A stretch of 64,000 nucleotides of DNA from DATARH01 sp036268075 (GTDB taxonomy: Bacteria > Pseudomonadota > Alphaproteobacteria > ATCC43930 > CGMCC-115725), in assembly GCA_036268075.1 (NCBI GenBank), contig DATAUV010000135.1, positions 1 to 64,000 on the forward strand, read 5' to 3'. Each line of letters begins with the position of its first letter. Within the stretch, counting starts at the first letter, position 1. Below, one piece after another: positions 45,333-53,580 of this stretch. Both the position numbers and the translations under genes were made by a program. The notes beneath the pieces are model-generated. The model saw only the letters and a list, made by a program, of their open reading frames with translations, was not told where the DNA came from and ran no database searches.

Positions 45333-45899
45333 TCAACGCTCGCCCGGACCCGCGGGCGTCAAATCCCCCGCCGCGTCGATCAGCCAGCCGGCGAGCCAGC
45401 GTGCGAGCGAGCGGCGTACCAGCACGCGATAGGCCGGCGCCGGCGCGACCTGATCGAGGATCACCGGCACCTTCGCGAGCAGGGTCTGCGCGCAGTCGCC
45501 GGGACCAAACGCGCGCGGATGCAGGTCGATGCCGCACCCCCTTTCGAGCAGCCGCCGCGCCGCCCCGCCGGAGATCGCGATCACCGCGCGGCTTGACGAC
45601 AGATCGGTGACGACCGCGCCCTCGACACGGTCGAGCCTCTGCACCAGCCCCGCGTCGTCGCCTTCCGGCGCGGTCACGAGCCATTCGTCCGGCCCGAGCC
45701 ACAGCACGCGCACCGCTCCCATCGCCGCAACCCGGTTCGCCTCCAGCGGCAGCGGCAGCCCGGCGAGATAGGCCGAGGCGCGCCCGCGCCGCCGCACCCC
45801 GACCTGCCGCATGAACGGCATCTCGGCGAGTGCCACCGATCCGCCTGGCGCCGCCCACGGCAACATGCCCTCAAGCGGCGAATGGCGCGGCTCAGCCAT
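45333..45899 (-). CDS. soxG: Sarcosine oxidase gamma subunit
   Basis: 188 aa. GcvT-like small subunit of heterotetrameric sarcosine oxidase: VRRRGRASAYLAGLPLPLEANRV, VLWLGPDEWLVTAPEGD, TDLSSSRAVIAISGGAARRLL and GCGIDLHPRAFGPGDCAQTLLA are typical. Its start overlaps the soxA stop by 8 nt. Last gene of the sox operon. Confidence 0.93.
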   Translation of the reverse strand: MAEPRHSPLEGMLPWAAPGGSVALAEMPFMRQVGVRRRGRASAYLAGLPLPLEANRVAAMGAVRVLWLGPDEWLVTAPEGDDAGLVQRLDRVEGAVVTDLSSSRAVIAISGGAARRLLERGCGIDLHPRAFGPGDCAQTLLAKVPVILDQVAPAPAYRVLVRRSLARWLAGWLIDAAGDLTPAGPGER

Positions 45900-48774
45900 C
45901 GCGCCGCCGCCCTTCGGGATCGTAGAACGTCGGTGCGCCGATCCGCATCGACACCAGCCCGCCGGGTAGCGGCGCCCAGACCTGTTCGCCCCGCCGCGCG
46001 CGCCCTTCCTTCACCAATCCCAACGCGAAATTGCGCCCGATGCGGGCCCCAAAATAGCTCGACGTCACATGCCCGACGATCGCGGCGCCGGGCGTGTTCT
46101 CGGCGACCAGCGCGGCCCCCTCCGGCACCAGCACCTTCGCATCGTCCGGGACGAGCCCGACAAGCTGCTTGCGGTCGGCGCGGACCAGGTCGCGGCGAGC
46201 GAGCGAGCGGCGGCCGAGAAAATCCTTGTCCCGGGCGAGCATCCGTTCGAGCCCGAGATCGACCGGGGTCACCGAACCGTCGGTCTCGTGCCCGATCATG
46301 AAGTAGCCCTTTTCGGCGCGCATCACGTGCATCGCCTCGGTGCCGTAAGGGACCGCACCGGCCTCCGCGAGACGCCGCCACAACGCGAGGCCGTAATCGG
46401 CCGGCACGTTGATCTCGTAGCAAAGCTCGCCTGAAAAGCTGATGCGGAAAACCCGCGCCGGGATGCCGGCGATGTCCGCCTCGCGCATGGCCATGAACGG
46501 AAAATCGGCGAGGTCGAGGGAAGGCGCGAGCGCCGCCAGCATCTCGCGCGATTTCAGCCCCGCCAGCGTCGCGTTGGTCCACTCCTCCGTCAGCGAGGTG
46601 CAAAACACATCGAGATCGGTCCATTCGGTCTGCAGCCACTCCTCGAACCAATCGAGCACGGTCGCCGCGTTTCCGGTCGTCGTCGTGATCAGGAACCGGT
46701 CCGCGGCGAGCCGGGTGCCGACGCCGTCGTCGAACACCATCCCGTCGTCGCGGCACATCACCCCGTACCGACACCGTCCCGGCGTCAGATTGCTCCAGCG
46801 ATTGACGTAGATGCGCTCGAGAAACGCCGCCGCATCCGGCCCGACCAGCTCGATCTTGCCGAGCGTCGAGGCGTCGAGCATCGCCGCCCCGTCGCGCACG
46901 GCGAGACATTCGCGCCGCACCGCCGCTGCCATGCTCTCGCCCGGTCCCGGGTAATATCGCGCCCGCTTCCACTGCCCGACATCCTCGAAGACGGCGCCGG
47001 CGGCGACGTGCCAATCGTGCATCGGCGTTAGCCGCACCGGATCGGATAACGCGCCGCGCTCGCGTCCGGCGAGGAGGCCGAATGTCACCGGCACGGTCGG
47101 CGGGCGAAACGTCGTCGTGCCGGTCTCGGCGAGGCTGCGCCCGACCGCGGCGGACAACAGCGCGGCGCCGACGAGGTTTCCGGTGCGGCCCTGGTCGGTG
47201 CCCATGCCGAGTGTCGTGTAGCGCTTGACGTGCTCGATCGCGGCAAACCCCTCGCGTGCCGCGAGCGCGATGTCGGCCGCGGTCACGTCGTTGTGCAGAT
47301 CGACAAAGCTGCGCGGCGCACCGCCCGCCACCGGAACCAGCCACACCGGGCGCGGCGGTGTTACGTCCGCCTCCGCCCTCGGCAGCGGCGCACCGGTGCC
47401 GGCCGCACTCCCCTCGTGGATCGCAGCGGCAAGCGAGAAGGTGCCGTTCGCCCCACCGACGCAAACGATCTCGGCATCCTCCGCCTGCGGCACGAGCGCG
47501 GCGATCCCGGCATCGAAGGCGAGCCGGCCGCGCGCGTGTGCGAAAAGCTGCACGTTCGGGTTCCACCCGCCGGACACGGCCAAGAGGTCGCAATCGATCG
47601 CGACGCGCCGGCCGGTCACCGCAGCCCCGTCATCGCTCAGCGGCTGAACCCAGACCCGCCGCAGCCCGTGCCGCCCGGCGGTCGCGACGACCGCGTGGCC
47701 CGGGTAGAACGGCGTCCCATGCCCCCGCCGCCGCGAGGCCGGGCCCGGCTCGGCACGCAGGTCGACGATCGCCGCGATCGCTACCCCGGCCTCCGCCAAC
47801 GTCGCGGCGGCCTCGTATGCACTGTCATCGTTCGTGAAGACCACCACCTCGCGGCCGGGCGCGACGCCGTAACGGGCCACGTAGCCGGCGGCCGCATCGG
47901 CCAGCATGATCCCGGGCCGGTCGTTGTCGGGAAAGGCGATGGGCCGCTCCTGGGCGCCGCTCGCGAGCACGATGCGGCCGGCGCGGATATGCCACAGAAG
48001 CTGCCGCGCCGGCCCATCCGGCGCCTGCTCCGCCGCGACCACGTAGTTGCCGTCATAGCGGCCGAGCACGGTCGTGCGCGGCAGCAACCGCACCTCCGGC
48101 ATCGCGGCAAGTTCGGCGAGGATCGCGGCCACCCGCTCGCTTTCAAGCCCACGCCCGACCAGCGGCCCGCCGAACTCGCCGTCCCCGTCCGCGAGGATCA
48201 CCCGCGCACCCGCCCTTCCCGCCGCAAGTGCCGCAGCAAGCCCCGCCGGGCCGCCGCCGATCACCAGCACGTCGCAATGCGCGTGGGACTTGTCGTAGCG
48301 CGAGGGGTCCGGCGCCTCCGGCACGCGCCCGAGCCCCGCCATCCGGCGCAATAGCGGCTCCCACAGCCACGCCCAGCCCGCCATGAAAGTCTTGTAGTAG
48401 AACCCGGCCGGCAGAAACCTGGCGAACCGGTCCGCAAGCGCGCCGGCGTCCCACCGCAGGCCCGGCCAGCAGTTCTGGCTCCGCGCGATCAGCCCGTCAT
48501 AAAGCGGCGTCTGGCTCGGCCGGCAATTGGGCTCGACCGACGCGCCCTCTCCGAGCTGCACGAGCGCCGACGGCTCCTCCGGGCCGCAGGAGAATATCCC
48601 GCGCGGCCGATGGTACTTGAAGCTGCGCCCGACCAGCCTGACCCCATTGGCGAGCAGCGCGGAGGCGAGCGTGTCGCCCGGATGCCCCTCATACTCGCGC
48701 CCGTCGAAGCGAAAGCGCAGCACGCGCCCGCGGTCGATCCGGCCGCCGCGCGCGAGGCGATAGGGCTGGGTCAC
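45892..48774 (-). CDS. soxA: Sarcosine oxidase alpha subunit
   Basis: 960 aa from the GTG at 48774 (TQPYRLARGGRIDRG), the normal SoxA N-terminus; longer readings run into soxD. N-terminal 2Fe2S-fold-like segment (FKYHRPRGIFSCGPEEPSAL), a FAD/NAD-binding region (DVLVIGGGPAGLAAALAAGR), and a C-terminal GcvT-like tetrahydrofolate domain (TLGKIELVGPDAAAFLERIY, EKGYFMIGHETDGSVTPVD). With SoxBDG it demethylates sarcosine to glycine, passing the methyl group to tetrahydrofolate. Its GTG overlaps the soxD stop. Confidence 0.96.
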   Translation of the reverse strand: MTQPYRLARGGRIDRGRVLRFRFDGREYEGHPGDTLASALLANGVRLVGRSFKYHRPRGIFSCGPEEPSALVQLGEGASVEPNCRPSQTPLYDGLIARSQNCWPGLRWDAGALADRFARFLPAGFYYKTFMAGWAWLWEPLLRRMAGLGRVPEAPDPSRYDKSHAHCDVLVIGGGPAGLAAALAAGRAGARVILADGDGEFGGPLVGRGLESERVAAILAELAAMPEVRLLPRTTVLGRYDGNYVVAAEQAPDGPARQLLWHIRAGRIVLASGAQERPIAFPDNDRPGIMLADAAAGYVARYGVAPGREVVVFTNDDSAYEAAATLAEAGVAIAAIVDLRAEPGPASRRRGHGTPFYPGHAVVATAGRHGLRRVWVQPLSDDGAAVTGRRVAIDCDLLAVSGGWNPNVQLFAHARGRLAFDAGIAALVPQAEDAEIVCVGGANGTFSLAAAIHEGSAAGTGAPLPRAEADVTPPRPVWLVPVAGGAPRSFVDLHNDVTAADIALAAREGFAAIEHVKRYTTLGMGTDQGRTGNLVGAALLSAAVGRSLAETGTTTFRPPTVPVTFGLLAGRERGALSDPVRLTPMHDWHVAAGAVFEDVGQWKRARYYPGPGESMAAAVRRECLAVRDGAAMLDASTLGKIELVGPDAAAFLERIYVNRWSNLTPGRCRYGVMCRDDGMVFDDGVGTRLAADRFLITTTTGNAATVLDWFEEWLQTEWTDLDVFCTSLTEEWTNATLAGLKSREMLAALAPSLDLADFPFMAMREADIAGIPARVFRISFSGELCYEINVPADYGLALWRRLAEAGAVPYGTEAMHVMRAEKGYFMIGHETDGSVTPVDLGLERMLARDKDFLGRRSLARRDLVRADRKQLVGLVPDDAKVLVPEGAALVAENTPGAAIVGHVTSSYFGARIGRNFALGLVKEGRARRGEQVWAPLPGGLVSMRIGAPTFYDPEGRRRDG

Positions 48775-49091
48775 GGATCGCCGCCATGCGAGCCGGGATC
48801 CGGCGGCTTCTCGCCGATCTTGTAGACCGCGAGGATGCGGTGCGAGACCGTGTCGCGCAGCACGTTGAACCAGCGCCGGCACCCAGCCTGGTGCACCCAG
48901 CGCTCGGCGAAGACGCCGCGCGGGTTGTTGCGCATGTACAGGTAATCCGCCCAGGCCGCGTCGTCGGTCGCGCTGTGGTCCGCCCGCGAGACATGCGCCT
49001 CGCCGCCATAGCGAAACTCGGTCTCGTCGCGCTCGCCGCACCAGGGGCAAGAGATCAGCAGCACCCGACGATCATCCTTCCCAATCGCCAT
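48771..49091 (-). CDS. soxD: Sarcosine oxidase delta subunit
   Basis: 106 aa. ISCPWCGERDETEFRYGGEA contains the zinc-binding CxxC pair; a following RNNPRGVFAERWVHQAGCRR-like stretch carries the remaining ligands; this is the SoxD signature. Small subunit of heterotetrameric sarcosine oxidase. Its start lies 20 nt within the preceding small gene and its stop overlaps soxA. Confidence 0.95.
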   Translation of the reverse strand: MAIGKDDRRVLLISCPWCGERDETEFRYGGEAHVSRADHSATDDAAWADYLYMRNNPRGVFAERWVHQAGCRRWFNVLRDTVSHRILAVYKIGEKPPDPGSHGGDP

Positions 49092-49521
49092 CTAACCAGG
49101 ATGCGGCCGTCAGCTCCTCAAGTGCTTTCCCACACTTTTCCGAGGAAAAATCGACGCTATCGCGGATTGCGGCATTGACCGGCGCTGCGAAAACCGTGGC
49201 GACAGCGTGAACCGCATCGTGCCGGTCCAAGCCTTCCCCGATCAGGCGCTCCAGCACCGCCTCTACGACCGGCTCTTCGCCGGAGGCGAGGTTGTCTTCG
49301 ACGATCACGTGAAAGATGGCATGCGCCGACCGCCTGGCGCGCGGAAGCGGCGCCCGTATGCGACGGTGATACTCCTCGACGATCCCGATACGCTCGTCTT
49401 CGGACAGGGCGAGCCAGGCGCCAGGTTCGGGAGCGACGAGGGCATCGCCGTCGCGACTTGCTCTTACGTGGTCCAGCGCATGCCGCGCTCCACGAAGAAA
49501 GCTTTCACCCGATTTCGACAT
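49072..49521 (-). CDS. Uncharacterised helical protein within the sarcosine oxidase operon
   Basis: 149 aa, placed between soxB and soxD, where sox operons usually have nothing. Mostly helical, with an HxxxH-like pattern (SAHAIFHVIVEDNLASGEEP) and RHDAVHAVATVFAAPVNAAI, which resembles the DUF1841 pattern of histidine-bearing helices; the assignment is weak. It overlaps soxD by 20 nt and follows soxB by 19 nt, so is translated with the operon. Confidence 0.7.
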   Translation of the reverse strand: MSKSGESFLRGARHALDHVRASRDGDALVAPEPGAWLALSEDERIGIVEEYHRRIRAPLPRARRSAHAIFHVIVEDNLASGEEPVVEAVLERLIGEGLDRHDAVHAVATVFAAPVNAAIRDSVDFSSEKCGKALEELTAASWLDGDWEG

Positions 49522-49540
49522 TTAGGCCGCCTCCGATCTC

Positions 49541-50818
49541 TCAATGCGCCACCGCGGCGGCGCCGTGTTCGTCGATTAGGGCGCCGGTGGTGAAGCGGTC
49601 GAGGGCGAAGGGGGCGGCGAGCGGGTGGGGCTCGTCGCGGGCGATCGTGTGGGCGAAGACGTGGCCGGCGCCGGGGGTCGCCTTGAACCCGCCGGTGCCC
49701 CAGCCGCCGTTGAGGTAGAGCCCGCCGACCGGCAGCTTGCCGACGATCGGCGAGGCGTCGGGCGACACGTCGACGATCCCGGCCCAGCTCCGCATCATCC
49801 TGAGCCGCGAGAAGATCGGAAACAATTCCAGCGCCGCCGCCATCTGCGCCTCGATCACATGAAACGAGCCGCGCTGAGCATAGGAGTTGAACGCGTCGAT
49901 GCCGGCGCCCATGACGAGCTCGCCCTTGTCGCTCTGGCTGACATAGACATGAACCGTGTTCGACATCACGACGCAGTCGAGCACCGGCTTGACCGGCTCC
50001 GACACCAGCGCCTGCAGCGGATGGCTTTGCAGCGGCAGCCGCACCCCGGCCATCGCCGCCAGCACCGAGTTGTGCCCGGCCGCCGAGATCGCGACCTTTT
50101 CGGCGGCGATCGTCCCGCGGCTCGTCTCGACCCCGGTCACGCGCCCGCCGGCGGTACGGATCGCCGTCACCCCGCAATCCTCGATGATGTCGACGCCGAG
50201 CGCGTCGGCGGCACGCGCGAAGCCCCAGGCGACCGCGTCGTGCCGCGCCACCCCGCCGCGCGGCTGCACGGTGGCGCCGAGGATCGGGTGCCGCGCATCG
50301 GGCGCGGTGTTGAGGATCGGGCAGAACCGTTTGACCCCGGCCGCGTCGAGCCATTCGGCGTCGATGCCGTTGGCGCGGTTGGCGAAGACGCGGCGGCGGC
50401 CCTCGCGAATGTCCGCCTCGTTATGCGCGAGGTTCAGCACGCCACGCTGGCTCAGCATGACATTGTAGTTGAGCGCGGCCGCCAGCCCCTCCCAGAGCTT
50501 CAGCGAGTGCTCGTAGAGCCGGGCGCTTTCGTCCCACAGATAGTTCGAGCGGATGATCGTCGTGTTGCGCCCGGTATTGCCGAGCCCGATCGGCCCCTTG
50601 TCGAGCACGGCGACGTCGCGAATGCCGTGTTCCTTGGCGAGGTAATACGCAGTCGCGAGGCCGTGCCCGCCGCCGCCGATAATGACGACGCGGTACGAAT
50701 CGCGCGGCGCCGGCTTGCGCCAGAGCGGCGTCCAGTGCCGGTGCCGGCTCAGCGCATGGCGCGCCAGGGACAGGATCGAATAACGCTGCACCGCCGGAGG
50801 GTAGAGGAATTTAACCAC
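49541..50818 (-). CDS. soxB: Sarcosine oxidase beta subunit
   Basis: 425 aa. FAD-binding VVIIGGGGHGLATAYYLAKE, then DKGPIGLGNTGRNTTIIRSN (typical of SoxB near the covalent-flavin region) and a C-terminal NGGWGTGGFKATPGAGHVFA. Start taken at the GTG at 50818; a GTG at 50791, giving VQRYSILSLARHAL, is closer to the usual SoxB N-terminus and may be the true one. It opens the operon soxB-X-D-A-G. Confidence 0.95.
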   Translation of the reverse strand: MVKFLYPPAVQRYSILSLARHALSRHRHWTPLWRKPAPRDSYRVVIIGGGGHGLATAYYLAKEHGIRDVAVLDKGPIGLGNTGRNTTIIRSNYLWDESARLYEHSLKLWEGLAAALNYNVMLSQRGVLNLAHNEADIREGRRRVFANRANGIDAEWLDAAGVKRFCPILNTAPDARHPILGATVQPRGGVARHDAVAWGFARAADALGVDIIEDCGVTAIRTAGGRVTGVETSRGTIAAEKVAISAAGHNSVLAAMAGVRLPLQSHPLQALVSEPVKPVLDCVVMSNTVHVYVSQSDKGELVMGAGIDAFNSYAQRGSFHVIEAQMAAALELFPIFSRLRMMRSWAGIVDVSPDASPIVGKLPVGGLYLNGGWGTGGFKATPGAGHVFAHTIARDEPHPLAAPFALDRFTTGALIDEHGAAAVAH

Positions 50819-50842
50819 CCGCGCCTATACTTACCGCGGTGA

Positions 50843-51283
50843 CGACCGGGCAGAACAAATATTGGAACAACCCCACCGGCTGGCCCGAGACCGTCCGCTT
50901 TCTCGAGCGGCCTGTCCTGGCTCACATGGGCGGCGGGCGCCCCGGTGGTGCTGATCTCGGGCTTCACCCACCCGGTCAACGAGTTCCAGACGCCCTATCG
51001 GGTCATCAACTACCACGTCTGCAATTCGTGCGGGAACGACCAGCTTCTGCGTTTCGACCGGGGCGACTTCATGCGTTGCCCCCGCCACCAGAACACGCCC
51101 CGCCAGTTCGAATGCTCGCGCCTGATCACTTCCGAGCAGGTCAAGGATACCACCCGCCGCATTCCCGGCTTCGGCCGGCCAGCCTCTTCGCCTGAGCCTC
51201 ACGCGGAGGATACGGCGACCTCACATTTGTATTATCGTCCACCGCCTGACGGGGTTACATTGTCAAAGGTGCGGAAAACCTAA
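50843..51283 (+). pseudogene. 5'-truncated autotransporter heptosyltransferase (TibC/BAHT family) fragment
   Basis: The open frame holds the C-terminal part of a bacterial autotransporter heptosyltransferase: SSGLSWLTWAAGAPVVLISG, then FTHPVNEFQTPYRVINYH and CNSCGND, CPRH and QFEC. Four cysteines are spaced +3, +16 and +12, the same spacing as the iron-binding cysteines 358, 361, 377 and 389 of TibC as I recall them. Homology begins near 50897, and the first about 290 residues, including the nucleotide-sugar site, are missing. No proper start codon; the nearest is GTG at 50945. It is upstream of and divergent from soxB. Confidence 0.8.
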
Positions 51284-51303
51284 CCGATTGAATTTTAAAC
51301 GAC

Positions 51304-51380
51304 GTCCCCGTAGCTCAGCCGGATAGAGCATCGGTTTCCTAAACCGGGGGTCACAGGTTCGAGTCCTGTCGGGGACGCCA
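51304..51380 (+). tRNA. tRNA-Arg (CCT anticodon)
   Basis: 77 nt with encoded CCA. Acceptor stem gtccccg / cggggac, D arm gctc...gagc, anticodon arm tcggt-ttcctaa-accgg with anticodon CCT, and T arm acagg-ttcgagt-cctgt. All four stems pair. It reads rare AGG arginine codons. Confidence 0.97.
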
Positions 51381-51419
51381 ATACCCCGGGTGCCGCCGAG
51401 CGCGTCGGCGCCGGGCCGG

Positions 51420-51809
51420 CTATGACGCGAGTAAGCGCCGGATCTCTTCGAGCAGTTCGTCGTTGTTGACCGGCTTGCGGATGATCGGGCCGAGCGCTTC
51501 CCGGTCGAGCCCCGTCACGTCATAGCCGCTGATGTAGATGATCTTGATCTCGCGGCGCCGCAGACGCGCCATGCGCCCGAGCGCGAGACCATTGACGCGG
51601 TCGGGCATCACGATGTCGAGGAGGAGCAGGTCTACCGTCTCGTCGCTTTCGAGGATTTCGAGGGCGAGCCGATAGTCCGGCGCGAGACGCACCCCGTAGC
51701 CGACCAACCGCAATTGCGCGCCGAGCGCCTCGCGGAACCCCTCGTCGTCATCGACGATGAGGATGCTCCTTGACGTTGTGTTGCCGGCCGGGTCGATCGC
51801 CGCGGTCAT
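51420..51809 (-). CDS. Single-domain response regulator
   Basis: 129 aa from the ATG at 51809, with GAGGAAC 5-8 nt upstream. One receiver domain only: ILIVDDDEGFRE (acidic pocket), LLLLDIVMPD with phospho-acceptor D65, IIYISGYDVTG and the conserved Lys in IIRKPVNNDEL. No output domain. It is divergent from rsbR and is likely a phosphorelay partner of the two hybrid kinases of that operon. Confidence 0.9.
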   Translation of the reverse strand: MTAAIDPAGNTTSRSILIVDDDEGFREALGAQLRLVGYGVRLAPDYRLALEILESDETVDLLLLDIVMPDRVNGLALGRMARLRRREIKIIYISGYDVTGLDREALGPIIRKPVNNDELLEEIRRLLAS

Positions 51810-51924
51810 CTTCTGTTCCTCAACCCCAACGGGCACGTCGCCCCAACATGATATCGACCACCACCCCGATTTGCTACAACGACCCCTAAGAGTTTGTTAG
51901 CGCGCCTTGCGAAGGATGGATCGG

Positions 51925-52797
51925 ATGGCACAAACGATACAAGCAATCATCCCCAATCTGATCGAAAAGCACCATCAGTTCCTGCTCGACGAGTGGCAGG
52001 CCTGTCAGAAGCGCGAGGGTGCGCTGGCCGGGCAGATTACCGAGTCGCAGCTCGCCGACCAATCCCGCCGGTTCCTCGGCGAGTTGCGGCGGGGCGTCGG
52101 GGCGGGGCGTTTCGACGACATCTCCGGCCACGAATGGGATTCAACGCGATCGCTGCTCGACGAGGTGGCCGGTGAGCGGGCCATTCAGGGCGTGTCGCCG
52201 ACCGAGACGGCGATTTTTGTCTTCTCGCTGAGGGAACCCTTGTTCTCGCTGCTGCGGCAGGAGCTCAGCGATGTGGATATCCTGGCCCGTGAGACCTGGG
52301 CCGCCTCGCTGCTGATCGACAAGCTGGGGCTTTACACCGTCGAGGCCTACCAGAAGGGGCGGGAATCCGTGATCCGGCGCCAGCAGGAGGAGCTGCTGGA
52401 GCTGTCGACGCCGGTGATCCAGCTTTGGGACGGCGTCCTCGCGCTGCCGCTGATCGGCACGCTGGACAGCGCGCGGACCCAGACGGTGATGGAAAGCCTG
52501 TTGGAGCGCATCGTTTCCTCCGGCGCCGAGGTGGCGATCATCGACATCACCGGCGTCCCCACGGTGGACACGCTGGTGGCGCAGCATCTGATCAAGACCG
52601 TGTCGGCCGCGCGGTTGATGGGCGCCGACTGCATCATAAGCGGCATCCGGCCGCAGATCGCGCAGACGATCGTCCATCTCGGGCTCGAGCTCGATGTCGT
52701 CTCCAAGGCGACGATGGCCGACGCATTCGCGCTGGCGCTGCGCCGAATGGGCAAGACGGTCACCGAGCGCGCCCAAGCCACGCAAGCGGGCGAATAG
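51925..52797 (+). CDS. rsbR: RsbR-type stressosome co-antagonist
   Basis: 290 aa from the ATG at 51925, with GAAGGA 8 nt upstream. N-terminal sensory helical domain (about 1-150, similar to RsbRD-type N-termini) and a C-terminal STAS domain (VAIIDITGVPTVDTLVAQHL, GIRPQIAQTIVHLGLEL). The phosphorylation sites of B. subtilis RsbRA map to S182 (Ser in place of T171) and T216 (T205), exactly 34 apart. With RsbS it would build the stressosome that holds RsbT. First gene of a six-gene operon. Confidence 0.93.
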   Translation: MAQTIQAIIPNLIEKHHQFLLDEWQACQKREGALAGQITESQLADQSRRFLGELRRGVGAGRFDDISGHEWDSTRSLLDEVAGERAIQGVSPTETAIFVFSLREPLFSLLRQELSDVDILARETWAASLLIDKLGLYTVEAYQKGRESVIRRQQEELLELSTPVIQLWDGVLALPLIGTLDSARTQTVMESLLERIVSSGAEVAIIDITGVPTVDTLVAQHLIKTVSAARLMGADCIISGIRPQIAQTIVHLGLELDVVSKATMADAFALALRRMGKTVTERAQATQAGE

Positions 52798-52801
52798 CGC
52801 G

Positions 52802-53191
52802 ATGGGCGAAATCCCCATCCTGAAGATCGGCGATTGCCTGCTGGTCTCGATCCAGGTCGACATGCACGACCAGATGGCGTTGGCGCTGCAGGACGATCTG
52901 ACCATCCGCATCGTCGACAGCCGCGCGCGGGGCGTGATGATCGACATCTCGGCACTCGAAATCGTCGATTCGTTCATCGGGCGGATGCTCAACAACATCG
53001 CCGGAATGTCGCGCGTCCTCGACGCGGTCACCGTGGTGGTCGGGATGCGCCCCGCTGTCGCGATCACCCTGGTCGAGCTGGGCTTGACGCTGACGGGGGT
53101 GCGCACTGCCCTCAACGTCGACAAGGGCCTCGCCTTGATCCGCCGGATCATCGACGACGATTCAGGGGATCTCCGTGCCGGTCGAAAGTAG
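52802..53191 (+). CDS. rsbS: RsbS-type stressosome scaffold protein
   Basis: 129 aa, a single STAS domain: ILKIGDCLLVSIQVDMHDQM, then GVMIDISALEIVDSFIGRML with the phosphorylatable Ser at position 57 (S59 of B. subtilis RsbS), and VVVGMRPAVAITLVELGLTL. It starts 4 nt after rsbR and overlaps rsbT by 17 nt. Confidence 0.94.
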   Translation: MGEIPILKIGDCLLVSIQVDMHDQMALALQDDLTIRIVDSRARGVMIDISALEIVDSFIGRMLNNIAGMSRVLDAVTVVVGMRPAVAITLVELGLTLTGVRTALNVDKGLALIRRIIDDDSGDLRAGRK

Positions 53192-53579
53192 TGAAGACAT
53201 GCCGGTTGCGAGTTCCGACGATGTCGTCCGGGTGCGTCAGGTGGTTCGCGGAAAGGCGGTGGCGGCGGGGTTCAGCCTGGTCGATCAAACCAAGCTCATC
53301 ACCGCGGCGAGCGAGATCGCACGAAACACGGTCGATTATGGCGGCGGCGGCACGCTGACGCTGGAAACGCTGCGCGAAGGGGCGCGCCGCGGAGTTCGCC
53401 TGATCTTTGTCGATCAGGGGCCCGGTATCGCCGATCTCGATCAGGCGATGACCGACGGCTACACGAGCGGATCGGGGCTGGGACTGGGGCTTAGCGGCGC
53501 CAAGCGGCTGTGCAACGAATTTGCCGTGAAAACCGCCGTGGGCGAAGGGACAATCGTGACGCTGGCCCGTTGGCGCTAG
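53175..53579 (+). CDS. rsbT: RsbT-type serine/threonine kinase
   Basis: 134 aa. GHKL ATPase fold: EIARNTVDYGGGG (N box), DQGPGIADLDQAM (G1 box) and SGSGLGLGLSGAKRLCNEF (G2 region). It phosphorylates RsbR/RsbS on stress and is then free to act on a partner. Start taken at the GTG at 53175; an ATG at 53199 is possible. Spacing of 1 nt to the next gene. Confidence 0.94.
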   Translation: MPVESSEDMPVASSDDVVRVRQVVRGKAVAAGFSLVDQTKLITAASEIARNTVDYGGGGTLTLETLREGARRGVRLIFVDQGPGIADLDQAMTDGYTSGSGLGLGLSGAKRLCNEFAVKTAVGEGTIVTLARWR

Positions 53580-53580
53580 C

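Noticed and set aside
50839..51195. Alternative plus-strand frame starting with a GTG at 50839 (VTTGQNKYWNNPTGWPE)
   Set aside because: Its first 30 residues look protein-like, but the rest degenerates, while the other frame encodes the TibC-type cysteine module. It might be part of a frameshifted gene, but I cannot show it.
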